33,121 bases of DNA. Origin: Pseudomonadota bacterium. GTDB taxonomy: Bacteria > Pseudomonadota > Alphaproteobacteria > Rhizobiales > Xanthobacteraceae. This document shows, piece by piece, positions 25,380 through 33,121 of this stretch (positions within the stretch are counted from its first letter, which is position 1; every line of letters starts with the position of its first letter). The notes under the pieces are model-generated. The model was not told the origin of the DNA. It made no database searches and saw only the letters and a program-made list of their open reading frames with translations. The stretch spans positions 1 through 33,121 of the forward strand of contig JACQAE010000290.1 in the NCBI GenBank assembly GCA_016195095.1, in the 5' to 3' direction. Made by a program: the position numbers and the translations under genes.

Positions 25380-26627
25380 ATGTCACAATCTCACCTGGCG
25401 TTACTGGCACGGCTTGGCCTTGCCGCGGCAATGCTGTCGCCGGCAGGCGCGCCGGCGCGCGGCGAAGGCTCGGATCCGGTGCCGGCGCTCGTTGCCGCCT
25501 ATAATGCAACGGGCGCGCGACTTTCGTCGAAGCTCGGCGAAAAGGCCGGCAATATCGTGCTCTCACCCTATTCCATCGGCGCGGCGCTCGCCATGGTTCT
25601 GGCCGGCGCGCGCGGAGAAACGGCACGCGAGATGACGGCCGCGCTTGGCCATACGCTGCCGCAAAGTACAATCGAGGCATCGCAGGCAAGATTGCACGCA
25701 ACGCTCGTTGGCGACACAAAGGGCGACGCCGGCGCCGTGGGCCGGGCTACCGGCGTCAAGGCAACCCTCCTCGCCGCCAATGCGCTGTATGTCACCGCGG
25801 GTGCCGGCGGCGTTGCCCCGGATTATGGCGCGTTGATCGCCGACAGGTTTTCCGGCGAGTTGTTCGTCGGCGCCGATCTGGAGAAGATCAACTCCTGGGT
25901 GAAAGGTAAAACCGAGGGACAGATCGACAAGGTCCTCGATCGCCTGGCGGCAAATTCCGTGGCCGTCCTGGTGAACGCGATCTATTTCAAGTCGCGTTGG
26001 GCCGAGTCGTTTGACGTCGAGCAGACGCGCTCGGCGCCGTTCAAGCTGTCCGGCACGCAGACCATCGACGTGCCGACGATGCGGCGGAGCGGTCGCTATG
26101 GCATATTGGCGCTCGACGGGTACCACGCAATTCGCCTGCCATATCAGGATCCCGACCTGGCGATGACGGTTGTCATGCCGGACGACATCGAGGGCGTCGG
26201 ACCGCTTGCCCAACGGCTCACGCCGACGGAAACGGCGAAATTACTTGAGCTCGCCGCCAATCAGCCGCCGGAACACGTGCAACTTCAATTGCCGCGGTTC
26301 AAGGCGCAAGGCGACGCCGACCTCGTTGCGCCGCTCGTGGGGATGGGTGTGAAACTTGCATTCGACCCGGTTAAAGCAGACTTTTCAGGTATAACCGGGC
26401 GAGCGAATTCCGACGGCGATGTGTCCATCAGCCAAATTCGTCACAAGGCTGTTGTCGAGGTCGCCGAGGAGGGCACGCTGGCCGCGGCTGCGACCGCGGT
26501 CGAGGTATTTTCCCGCTCGACGGCGCGCCCAACCGAAATCCGCGTCGATCGTCCGTTTCTGTTCTACATCACCGCCCAATCGACCGGCGCCATCCTATTC
26601 GCCGGCCGCGTGGCGGATCCACGGTGA
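25380..26627 (+). CDS. Serpin family protease inhibitor, probably exported
   Basis: A 415-residue serpin with an N-terminal export signal (LALLARLGLAAAMLSPAGAPA, cleavage likely near residue 26). Serpin landmarks are NIVLSPYSIGAALAMVLAGARGET (about 58-81), INSWVKGKTEGQI, VLVNAIYFKSRW and the C-terminal DRPFLFYI plus ILFAGRV. The reactive-centre hinge is E-E-G-T-L-A-A-A-A-T (363-372), close to the inhibitory consensus, with Leu at P13 where Glu is common. Counting P17 as the first Glu places Arg379 at P1 and Ser380 at P1', predicting a trypsin-like serine protease target. The shutter region is slightly short around residues 150-175. The ATG at 25380 has GGAG about 7 bases upstream. No protease gene is adjacent. 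Serpins are uncommon in proteobacteria. Confidence 0.93.
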   Translation: MSQSHLALLARLGLAAAMLSPAGAPARGEGSDPVPALVAAYNATGARLSSKLGEKAGNIVLSPYSIGAALAMVLAGARGETAREMTAALGHTLPQSTIEASQARLHATLVGDTKGDAGAVGRATGVKATLLAANALYVTAGAGGVAPDYGALIADRFSGELFVGADLEKINSWVKGKTEGQIDKVLDRLAANSVAVLVNAIYFKSRWAESFDVEQTRSAPFKLSGTQTIDVPTMRRSGRYGILALDGYHAIRLPYQDPDLAMTVVMPDDIEGVGPLAQRLTPTETAKLLELAANQPPEHVQLQLPRFKAQGDADLVAPLVGMGVKLAFDPVKADFSGITGRANSDGDVSISQIRHKAVVEVAEEGTLAAAATAVEVFSRSTARPTEIRVDRPFLFYITAQSTGAILFAGRVADPR

Positions 26628-26885
26628 GCGTGGTCTTCACTCCCCGCCGTCGCGTCCATCGGCACTGCCGCCAGAAATAGCCCAGCACAGTGCCGGAGCA
26701 AAATCGACGTTGCGGCGGCGCGTCCGCCGTGGTGCCGCATTTCCCATTGGCTGCGACGCCCGTCACTGAAACGCATTATTCAGCATAGGCTGGTACGCGG
26801 CCTTGACCTTCAATCGTTTGTTCATCTCTTCAAAGCACTCTGCGTGCACGCGTGCGCCCTGTCGCGGAATTGCACAGTGAATGCG

Positions 26886-28013
26886 ATGCAGACAAACGCC
26901 ACGACGACACTGATCGATGATCTCGAATCCGCGCTCGCCTCCGGAGACGCGACGCAGCGCATTAAGACGTTGGAGCGGGTCACGGACCTATTTGTATCCG
27001 GCGCGCCCGGCTTTTCGCCGGAACAAATCGGCGTCTTTGACGACATTTTTCTGAGAATTTCAGAGCGCATCGAGGCGACCGCCCTTGCTCGGCTTTCGCG
27101 GCTGCTCGCGCCGGTGCGGCAGGCGCCGCCGCAAGTCACCCGCGCGCTCGCCTTCAACGACGATATCGTGATTGCCGCGCCGATCTTAAGCCGCAGCGAA
27201 AGCCTCAGCGATGCCGACCTGCAGTCGCTTGCCGCTTCGATGGGACCCGAGCATATGCTCGCCATCTCGCACCGCGTGACGCTGAACGTCTCGGTCACCG
27301 ATATCCTAATCGAACGCGGCAATCGCACCGTCGTGAATTCGATCGCGGCCAATCGCGGCGCGCGATTTTCTTACGCGGGGCTGCGCACGCTGGTCAATCG
27401 CTCGGCCAATGACGATGAGCTTGCGCTCAACATCGGGCTGCGACCGGACCTGCCGGTCCACCACATGGTCATGCTGACGGAACGGGCCTCGGCCGCGGTG
27501 CGCGAGAAGCTCGTCAAGGCCAACCCTGCCGCCGCGATCGTCGTTCAAGAGGTTCTTGCGAACGTCGTGAACGGCCTGCGATCGCAGCTCCGCGACGCGT
27601 CCGTGAAATATCGCGAGGCGCTTGCGAAAGTTGCTGAATTACAGCGTGCCGGACAACTTACCGAGGCGGCGCTTTATGGGTTTGCGCGCGAGCGCAAATT
27701 CGAGGAAACCGCCGCCACGTTAGCGTTGATGTGCCGGGTGCCGATCGACGTGGTCGAGCGCGCGCTCGTTGATCACGGCGCGGAAGGCGTCCTCATTCTG
27801 GGAAAAGTTGCCGGGCTTTCTTGGACGAGCGTTAAGGCAGTCCTGCTCATTCAGGCCGCGAACCGTGGAATTTCCGCGCAAGATCTCGAGACCGCAATGA
27901 ATAGCTATACGCGCCTTCAGGAAAATTCCGCGCGACGGGTTCTTGGCTTCTATCACGCCCGTTATGGCCCCTCCAAGAAGTCAGAGTCTAGGGCGGACGT
28001 TGCCGCCGGCTGA
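26886..28013 (+). CDS. DUF2336 domain-containing protein
   Basis: A 375-residue, largely helical soluble protein. The N-terminus TTLIDDLESALASGDATQRIKTLERVTDLFV and the motif GFSPEQIGVFDDIFLRI followed by R-I-E are typical of DUF2336, a family almost limited to alphaproteobacteria. Repeated helix pairs (LSDADLQSLA, DELALNIGLRPDLPVHHMVML) give a HEAT-like solenoid. The C-terminal half (ALYGFARERKFEETAATLALMC, VERALVDHG) is also conserved in relatives. Function unknown; the solenoid suggests protein binding. I chose the ATG at 26886 because it matches relatives; the frame is open to an ATG at 26844. It is convergent with the DoxX gene, 14 bases away. Confidence 0.88.
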   Translation: MQTNATTTLIDDLESALASGDATQRIKTLERVTDLFVSGAPGFSPEQIGVFDDIFLRISERIEATALARLSRLLAPVRQAPPQVTRALAFNDDIVIAAPILSRSESLSDADLQSLAASMGPEHMLAISHRVTLNVSVTDILIERGNRTVVNSIAANRGARFSYAGLRTLVNRSANDDELALNIGLRPDLPVHHMVMLTERASAAVREKLVKANPAAAIVVQEVLANVVNGLRSQLRDASVKYREALAKVAELQRAGQLTEAALYGFARERKFEETAATLALMCRVPIDVVERALVDHGAEGVLILGKVAGLSWTSVKAVLLIQAANRGISAQDLETAMNSYTRLQENSARRVLGFYHARYGPSKKSESRADVAAG

Positions 28014-28027
28014 TCGGCGCGGTGCGA

Positions 28028-28501
28028 TCAATTTCGCGCGGATGTCGCGTCTTCGTCGTTACTCGTGCGGGCGTCGGAATGATCGAGCGAATATCGCCCC
28101 GATCCCATGACCGCAACCATCAGCAATGCGCCCATGATCGAGAGGTTTTTCAACGCCTGCGTGCGTTGCGCCGCGATCTGCGCCGGGTCGGCGATATTCC
28201 AGAAATCGTGAAAGTAATAGATTGTCAGCCCGGTAAAGATAAACAGCGCGATCGCTGCCCAACGTGCCTTCCAGCCGAGCAGGATCATGATCCCGCCAAA
28301 GAACTCGAGTGCCGCCACGCCATAACCAAGAAGCTCGTATTTCGGCAGCCCGATATAGGCGTCGAACGCGAACGGAATGGGAATATTCTTGTCCGCGAGT
28401 TGCCGTGCGGCAGCCGCGACATTGGTAAGCTTGCCCCAACCGGAAATGATAAAAGTTATTGGAACAAGAATTCTCGCGACCGTATAGGCCAACTGAGACA
28501 T
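28028..28501 (-). CDS. DoxX family membrane protein
   Basis: A 157-residue protein with four predicted membrane helices: residues about 5-22 (ARILVPITFIISGWGKL), 55-75 (LLGYGVAALEFFGGIMILLG), 79-97 (RWAAIALFIFTGLTIYYF) and 117-133 (LSIMGALLMVAVMG). The opening R-I-x-x-x-x-x-I-x-x-G-x-x-K-L, the G-x-x-E-x-x-G-G-x-x-L-x-L-G motif and F-H-D-F-W mark the DoxX/DoxD-like group. The exact role is not known; relatives are linked to redox chemistry at the membrane. The C-terminus is hydrophilic. The ATG at 28499-28501 has AAAGG about 9 bases upstream. A 13-bp inverted repeat lies in its leader. Confidence 0.9.
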   Translation of the reverse strand: MSQLAYTVARILVPITFIISGWGKLTNVAAAARQLADKNIPIPFAFDAYIGLPKYELLGYGVAALEFFGGIMILLGWKARWAAIALFIFTGLTIYYFHDFWNIADPAQIAAQRTQALKNLSIMGALLMVAVMGSGRYSLDHSDARTSNDEDATSARN

Positions 28502-28530
28502 CGACGTCGCCTTTTGCGTCCTAGGTGCGA

Positions 28531-28587
28531 TGGTTGCGAAGTTTTCCCGAACCTAGCCGCTCGTTCACCAAGAGAACTTCGCAACCA
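28531..28587. repeat. 13-bp perfect inverted repeat upstream of the DoxX gene
   Basis: TGGTTGCGAAGTT (28531-28543) and AACTTCGCAACCA (28575-28587) pair perfectly with a 31-base spacer. A second pair, CTAGGT (28521-28526) with ACCTAG (28551-28556), overlaps it in a way that the two stems cannot form together in a simple fold. The site is 30-86 bases upstream of the DoxX start on its strand. It could be an operator or a leader RNA switch. Confidence 0.65.
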
Positions 28588-28683
28588 AAACCACACGAGA
28601 ATCATAGTTTTCCAGTGTCCTTGCTATACCGAACTTCGCTCAAGAGGCGCGGCCAAGGTAAAGCGAAATTCGGATAAGGGACA

Positions 28684-28796
28684 CTAGAGCGCGTTTCATA
28701 TCATGTGAATCGGGAAGCGCCCGATTTACATCGGATTCGTCGTTTTCGAATTATCGCATTTTCCGCGGCGAACCGGTTCCCACTTGGCCGGAAAAC
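28684..28796. repeat. Palindromic element, family 2, copy G (inverted)
   Basis: Begins with CTAGAGC (28684-28690), the reverse complement of the GCTCTAG end of copies B and F. The core GCATTTTCCGCGGCGAACC (from 28756) with GGTTCCCACTT and GGCCGGAAAA (to about 28795) is the reverse complement of copy F with a few changes. The middle contains ATCGGGAAGCGCCCGAT, a small hairpin. Intergenic, between the DoxX and glycine-zipper genes, which are both on the minus strand. 28797-28969 shows no gene. Confidence 0.75.
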
Positions 28797-28969
28797 ATCC
28801 CGATGCGACCCGCCGCATTCGCGGTACATAAATCTCCATTCGCCCATCGACATTCGCGCCGGTCACGAAACGACGGCAACGGCGCGCGTATTTTCACGCC
28901 GCAACCGCGCGGCTTCGCGCGCCGTGCGCATGGCGGCCCGCCAACAAGCGCCGGCGGGCGCCGGTCTCG

Positions 28970-29272
28970 TCAACGGCAGTAGCGCCGCGAAACGCGGTAG
29001 AACGTGCCGCCGCCGTCACGGAAATAGCAACCGCCTTGGTACCAATAGTAACCACCACGGCGGCGCTCGGCGTCCGCGGCGATTGCGGCACCGGTCGCCG
29101 CGCCGATCGCGGCACCGACTGCGACACCCGCGCCGCGACCCGTCGCCGCGCCACCGATAATGGCGCCCGCGGCGCCGCCAAGAAGCGCGCCCGTCAGCGC
29201 ATCCTGCGCGGCAATCGGTTGCGGCGCCAGCACCGCCGACAGAAGCAGGGCGGCAATCATTGTGCGATACAT
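28970..29272 (-). CDS. Exported glycine-zipper protein
   Basis: A 100-residue small protein with an N-terminal signal (MYRTMIAALLLSAVLAPQPIAAQD, cleavage likely after A-A-Q or I-A-A). The next 40 residues are a glycine zipper, with G-A-L-L-G-G-A-A-G-A-I-I-G-G and repeated G-x-x-x-G/A-x-x-x-G spacing, expected to form a membrane-inserting helical hairpin. The C-terminus is aromatic and Cys-containing (YYWYQGGCYFRDGGG, then YCR), with two cysteines that could pair in the periplasm. The start ATG 29270-29272 has GGGAGAA a few bases upstream; an earlier in-frame ATG at 29296 has none. Such proteins occur in the envelope of many alphaproteobacteria; the role is unknown. Confidence 0.85.
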   Translation of the reverse strand: MYRTMIAALLLSAVLAPQPIAAQDALTGALLGGAAGAIIGGAATGRGAGVAVGAAIGAATGAAIAADAERRRGGYYWYQGGCYFRDGGGTFYRVSRRYCR

Positions 29273-29580
29273 TTGCGTTCTCCCTTTTTTGCCCATTCCA
29301 CCCCGGTTTCTTCGGCAGCAAGAACCCGAAAAACGATAACCGATTTTCGGAAACGCCCACGTACAATCATCAAGCAGAGCCAGCCTTTGATTCCTATCAA
29401 ACCGACCGGACTCTAAGGCAAGCGCGCCGGAAATTCAAACCGGCTGCTGTTGGACCGACAGTTATCTGCGACGGATCTGAAGAGATTCTGCAAGATCGAT
29501 GGACCGTTTGCACGAGGATTTAGCGGCACGGAAAGCGCCGCCATGGCGCGACGGAATGACGCGAGTTCTGAATTGATCGC
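29273..29580. other. Intergenic stretch upstream of the glycine-zipper gene
   Basis: No gene recognised. Contains the upstream region of the minus-strand glycine-zipper gene and runs into the repeat block starting at 29581. Apparent short frames here extend into the repeats and have no family match. Confidence 0.5.
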
Positions 29581-29685
29581 CGGAGCGCTTCCCGTTTCAT
29601 TTCAACCGGGAAGCGCGCGAAACTCTTCAGCGCCGACGCATTTTTGCGGTGAGCCGGATCCCACTTCGCCGCAAGATGCGTCGGG
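29581..29685. repeat. Palindromic element, family 2, copy H1
   Basis: Holds a strong hairpin, GCGCTTCCCG (29585-29594) with CGGGAAGCGC (29607-29616) around a 12-base loop. It also holds a longer palindrome with arms GACGCAT (29635-29641) and ATGCGTC (29676-29682). The interior GCGGTGAGCCGGATCCCAC and TTCGCCGC are a diverged form of the core of copy G in the same orientation. It is directly followed by a family 1 unit, as copies C and B adjoin each other. Confidence 0.65.
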
Positions 29686-29784
29686 GCAAGATGTCGAAAA
29701 TGGGAAGCGGTTCCTTGGAAAGATCGTGCTCGAACAAATGGCCAGAGCCGTCGTACGATTCAACTTCAAGCGATAAAGCTCTCG
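29686..29784. repeat. Palindromic element, family 1, copy H2
   Basis: Aligns along its length with copy B: CGAAAA...GGAAAGATCGTGC, then CGAACAA (29731-29737), AGAGCCGTCG, ACGATTCAAC and AAGCGATAAAGCTCT. The left end is degraded and the right end reads GCTCTCG instead of GCTCTAG. It lies downstream of uvrA (which ends at 29870) and may form part of its 3' region. Confidence 0.75.
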
Positions 29785-29869
29785 GACCGGCGTTCACGAT
29801 CACACAATTGGATCGGCGCTCGACCGTGCGCGGCGCCGGCCGTGAAACGCTTCCGCGAAAAATATCCAA

Positions 29870-32839
29870 TCACTCCGCCGCCTGAATTCCCCTCTTGCGC
29901 TTTATCTCGCGACGCCCGAGCACCGGCTTGAGGAACTGCCCTGTATAGCTGCGTTTGGCGCGCGCGATGTCTTCGGGCGGCCCCGCGGCGACGATCTCGC
30001 CGCCACCATCGCCGCCTTCGGGACCAAGATCGATGATCCAATCGGCGGTCTTGATGACTTCCAGGTTGTGCTCGATCACGACGACCGTGTTGCCGCAGGC
30101 TACCAGCTCGTGTAACACCTCGAGGAGCTTCGCCACGTCGTGAAAGTGCAGCCCGGTCGTCGGCTCGTCGAGAATATACAGCGTTCTACCCGTGGCGCGC
30201 TTGGACAGTTCCTTGGCCAGCTTGACGCGTTGCGCCTCGCCGCCCGAGAGCGTCGTCGCCTGCTGGCCAACATGGATATAGCCAAGTCCGACACGTTGCA
30301 GTAGCGCAAGAATGTTGCGCACACGCGGCACGGCGCGGAAGAAATCATGCGCCTCGTCCACCGTCATGTCGAGGACGTCGGCGATCGACTTGCTCCTGAA
30401 CGTCACGTCGAGCGTTTCGCGATTGTAGCGCTTGCCTTTGCAAAGGTCGCAAGTGACGTAGACGTCGGGGAGGAAGTGCATTTCGATCTTGATGACGCCG
30501 TCACCCTGGCAGGCCTCGCAGCGCCCGCCCTTGACGTTGAAGGAGAACCGCCCCGGCTCGTAGCCGCGCGCGCGCGCCTCCGGAAGGCCGGTGAACCATT
30601 CGCGGATCGGTGTGAACGCGCCCGTATAGGTCGCCGGGTTGGAGCGCGGCGTGCGCCCAATCGGCGACTGGTCGATATCGATGACCTTGTCGAGATGCTC
30701 AAGCCCCTCGATGCGCTCATGCGCGGCCGGTGCTTGCGCCGCGCCGTTGAGGCGGCGCGCAACGCCGCGGTAGAGCGTGTCGACGAGCAATGTCGATTTG
30801 CCGCCGCCGGACACGCCGGTGACGCAGGTGAACAGGCCGAGCGGAATTTCCGCCGTGACATTCTTGAGGTTGTTGCCGCGAGCGTTGACAAGACGCAGGA
30901 CGCGGCGCGGATTGGCCGGTCGACGTTCGGGTAGCGGCACGACAAGCTCGCCGGATAGGTACTTTCCGGTCAGTGAGCCTGGTTCCGCGATCAGATCGGC
31001 GACCTTGCCCTGCGCGACAATGCGCCCGCCATGGATGCCGGCGCCGGGCCCGACATCGACGACGTGGTCGGCCGCCCTGATGGAATCCTCGTCGTGCTCG
31101 ACCACGATGACGGTGTTGCCCAAGTCGCGCAGGTGCTTGAGGGTTTCGAGCAGGCGCGCGTTATCGCGCTGGTGCAGGCCGATCGAAGGCTCGTCGAGCA
31201 CATAGAGCACGCCGGTGAGCCCGGAGCCGATCTGCGAGGCCAGCCGGATGCGCTGGCTCTCGCCGCCCGACAGCGTGCCCGAGGCGCGCGCGAGCGTGAG
31301 ATAGTCGAGCCCGACATCGACCAGAAATCGCAGCCGCTCGTTGATTTCTTTGAGCACGCGGGAGGCGATTTCGTTGTGCTTGGCGGACAGGTGGCGCGGC
31401 AATTCGGTGAACCATTCACCTGCCCCGCGCACCGACAAGCCCGCGATCTCGCCGATATGGCGCTCGGCGATCTTGACGCAGAGCGCCTCAGGTTTGAGGC
31501 GATGCCCGGCGCAGGCGGCGCAGGGAGTGTCGGTGAAATATTTTGCCATTTCCTCGCGTGCCCACTCGCTCTCGGTCTCCTTCCAGCGGCGCTCGAGATT
31601 TGTCACGACGCCCTCGAATGGCTTGCGCGTCTCAAAGGAACGCATGCCATCGTCGTAGACGAAACGAACGGCGTCCTCGCCTGAGCCATTGAGCAACACC
31701 TCCTGCACCGCGTGCGGCAGGTCCTTCCACTTGGCGTCGAGCGCGAACTTGTAATGCCTGCCCAACGCGATGAGCGTCTGGAGGTAGTAGGGGCTCGATG
31801 ATTTCGCCCAAGGCGCGATCGCGCCCTGGCGCAGGCTGCGCTCCTTGTCGGGAACGACGAGTTCGGGGTCGATATGCTGCTCAACGCCGAGCCCGCCGCA
31901 TGTCGCGCAGGCGCCGAACGGATTATTGAACGAGAACAGCCGTGGCTCGATTTCCGGAATGGTGAAACCCGACACCGGGCAGGCAAAGCGCTCGGAGAAC
32001 ATGAGCCGCTCGGGACCGCTCTTCTGCTCGTGGATGCGCGCCCCTTTCTTGGCCGTCGCCGGCGCGGAGGTGTCCGAGGCTTCGGCGAATTCGGCTACCG
32101 CCAACCCATCGGCGAGCTTGAGCGCAGTCTCGAAGCTCTCCGCGAGACGTTGCGCGATGTCCGGCCGCACGACGATTCGGTCAACAACGACATCGATGTC
32201 ATGATTGAATTTCTTGTCGAGCGCGGGCGCCTGCGCGATCTCGTGGAAGGTGCCGTCGATCTTCACGCGTTGGAATCCGCGCTTGAGATAGTCGGCCAGT
32301 TCTTTGCGATACTCGCCTTTGCGTCCGCGCGCCACCGGCGCCAGCAGGTAGAGGCGCGTTCCCTCGGGCAGCGCCATCACGCGGTCGACCATCTGCGAGA
32401 CGGTCTGGCTTTCGATCGGCAGGCCGGTCGCGGGCGAATAGGCGATGCCGACGCGCGCCCACAGGAGGCGCATGTAATCGTATATCTCTGTGACGGTGCC
32501 AACGGTCGAGCGCGGATTGCGCGAAGTCGTCTTCTGCTCGATCGATATCGCCGGCGACAACCCGTCGATTTGATCGACGTCCGGCTTCTGCATCATTTCG
32601 AGGAATTGTCGCGCATAGGCGGAGAGGCTCTCGACGTATCGGCGCTGCCCTTCCGCATAAATCGTGTCGAAGGCAAGCGACGACTTGCCTGATCCCGACA
32701 GGCCGGTGAATACGACAAGCCGGTCGCGCGGAATCTCAAGGTCCACGTTCTTGAGATTATGCTCGCGCGCGCCGCGGATCGCGATGACGCGGGTGTCGGC
32801 GCGACGCAGGGGGCGATCATCGTTGGAAGCGTCGTTCAT
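29870..32839 (-). CDS. uvrA: Excinuclease ABC subunit A
   Basis: A 989-residue DNA damage-recognition ATPase of nucleotide excision repair, acting with UvrB. Two ABC ATPase modules are intact: Walker [10 protein letters not shown] (about 46-54) with the first L-S-G-G-E-S-Q-R signature, and G-V-S-G-G-G-K-S-T with L-S-G-G-E-A-Q-R. The C-terminal zinc finger is complete (C-E-A-C and C-D-L-C, 19-20 residues apart). The first zinc module reads A-C-P-V-S-G-F and A-C-A-T-C-G-G, so one of its four cysteines is Ser; I recall the same in rhizobial relatives. The length is a little above the usual 940-970 owing to an insertion near 255-280. The start is the ATG at 32837-32839. No convincing SOS box is visible. 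Confidence 0.97.
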   Translation of the reverse strand: MNDASNDDRPLRRADTRVIAIRGAREHNLKNVDLEIPRDRLVVFTGLSGSGKSSLAFDTIYAEGQRRYVESLSAYARQFLEMMQKPDVDQIDGLSPAISIEQKTTSRNPRSTVGTVTEIYDYMRLLWARVGIAYSPATGLPIESQTVSQMVDRVMALPEGTRLYLLAPVARGRKGEYRKELADYLKRGFQRVKIDGTFHEIAQAPALDKKFNHDIDVVVDRIVVRPDIAQRLAESFETALKLADGLAVAEFAEASDTSAPATAKKGARIHEQKSGPERLMFSERFACPVSGFTIPEIEPRLFSFNNPFGACATCGGLGVEQHIDPELVVPDKERSLRQGAIAPWAKSSSPYYLQTLIALGRHYKFALDAKWKDLPHAVQEVLLNGSGEDAVRFVYDDGMRSFETRKPFEGVVTNLERRWKETESEWAREEMAKYFTDTPCAACAGHRLKPEALCVKIAERHIGEIAGLSVRGAGEWFTELPRHLSAKHNEIASRVLKEINERLRFLVDVGLDYLTLARASGTLSGGESQRIRLASQIGSGLTGVLYVLDEPSIGLHQRDNARLLETLKHLRDLGNTVIVVEHDEDSIRAADHVVDVGPGAGIHGGRIVAQGKVADLIAEPGSLTGKYLSGELVVPLPERRPANPRRVLRLVNARGNNLKNVTAEIPLGLFTCVTGVSGGGKSTLLVDTLYRGVARRLNGAAQAPAAHERIEGLEHLDKVIDIDQSPIGRTPRSNPATYTGAFTPIREWFTGLPEARARGYEPGRFSFNVKGGRCEACQGDGVIKIEMHFLPDVYVTCDLCKGKRYNRETLDVTFRSKSIADVLDMTVDEAHDFFRAVPRVRNILALLQRVGLGYIHVGQQATTLSGGEAQRVKLAKELSKRATGRTLYILDEPTTGLHFHDVAKLLEVLHELVACGNTVVVIEHNLEVIKTADWIIDLGPEGGDGGGEIVAAGPPEDIARAKRSYTGQFLKPVLGRREIKRKRGIQAAE

Positions 32840-32965
32840 GATGCGGTCAACCTAGTCACGGCGCGTCAATTTCGCCAGCGCAATTGAACGATTTCTACCG
32901 CCGAATTGGTGGTGGGAAGGGGTTGCGTCGATGTTGGGGGGAATTGGCTCCACCTTCCGTGGCGC

Positions 32966-33121
32966 TCAGCTCTGCCTTTGGCGCGCAAGCGCCATGCGCG
33001 CGTGCGAGAGCGCGGAAAGAACGAACGCCGACGTAACTTCGGGGCCGCCGACAAGGATTCGCGTCGGGGTCTTCATTTTGTTCCATTCATAGGCTTTGTA
33101 GGGCGCGCCACGGCCGCCCTC
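32966..33121 (-). CDS. C-terminal end of an unidentified protein, cut by the right edge
   Basis: The minus-strand frame is open from the window edge to a TGA at 32966-32968. The visible 51 residues include GRGAPYKAYEWNK, MKTPTRILVGGPEVTSAF and end ALARQRQS. The composition is protein-like and the reading frame is uninterrupted, but I do not recognise the family. A shorter gene starting at the internal ATG (33076, 36 residues) is possible though its ribosome site is poor. 32840-32965, between it and uvrA, shows no gene. Confidence 0.5.
   Translation of the reverse strand, partial: EGGRGAPYKAYEWNKMKTPTRILVGGPEVTSAFVLSALSHARMALARQRQS

Noticed and set aside
29450-29776. 108-codon plus-strand frame
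   Set aside because: Most of it is translation of the palindromic repeat copies H1 and H2, with no ribosome site.
32834-32848. SOS (LexA) box at the uvrA start, GTTC-N7-GGTC
   Set aside because: One half-site departs from the alphaproteobacterial GTTC-N7-GTTC pattern and it overlaps the start codon; too weak to call.
1-33121. CRISPR arrays, tRNA or rRNA genes, insertion sequences, toxin-antitoxin or phage defence genes
   Set aside because: Looked for throughout; none seen. The repeats present are irregularly spaced palindromes, not CRISPR repeats, and no transposase or nuclease gene accompanies them.

Overview
The window is a 33 kb chromosomal segment from a high-GC alphaproteobacterium, most likely of the order Hyphomicrobiales (Rhizobiales; Bradyrhizobium/Xanthobacter/Beijerinckia-like). 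The evidence is the gene content and order (purM-purN, a CDP-alcohol phosphatidyltransferase, an AI-2E family permease, hdaA, ppk, ppx, rnd, aspS), the strong G/C third-position bias, a two-domain malic enzyme fused to a phosphotransacetylase-like domain, a DUF2336 protein, and palindromic intergenic repeats of the kind seen in rhizobial genomes. No rRNA, tRNA, insertion sequence, CRISPR array or prophage gene was seen.

Layout. 1-3.6 kb: the start of an MDR-type quinone oxidoreductase (minus strand, cut by the left edge), a small single-pass membrane protein, an SDR oxidoreductase, a GYD-domain protein, nucleoside diphosphate kinase (ndk) and a TerC-family membrane protein. 3.7-6.7 kb: a stand-alone molybdopterin oxidoreductase and a convergent Fax/metaxin-like glutathione S-transferase. 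6.7-8.5 kb: the purine pair purM-purN, overlapping or nearly so, on the minus strand. 8.5-14.7 kb, plus strand: phosphatidyltransferase, AI-2E permease, hdaA (regulatory inactivation of DnaA), then the polyphosphate genes ppk and ppx. 14.9-18 kb, minus strand: ribonuclease D and a ThDP-dependent enzyme. 18.1-24.3 kb, plus strand: aspS, maeB and the spermidine pair speD-speE. 24.3-29.9 kb: a looser region with a tiny Arg-rich protein, a secreted serpin, a DUF2336 protein, a DoxX membrane protein, a glycine-zipper protein and most of the repeats. 29.9-33.1 kb: uvrA on the minus strand and the C-terminus of an unidentified protein at the right edge.

Most genes are conserved housekeeping genes. 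The main departures are as follows. (1) ppk carries an internal deletion of about 58 codons with a frameshift that removes the phosphorylated active-site histidine region, while the adjacent ppx is intact. (2) At least two related families of palindromic intergenic elements recur in direct and inverted orientation, several starting at or on a stop codon. (3) The bacterial serpin has an inhibitory-type hinge and a predicted Arg-Ser scissile bond. (4) A 50-residue Arg-rich protein has an excellent Shine-Dalgarno sequence. (5) The SDR protein has Phe in place of the catalytic Tyr.

I found no convincing defence system or otherwise undescribed multi-gene system. The strongest candidates for follow-up are the broken ppk, the repeat families and the serpin.
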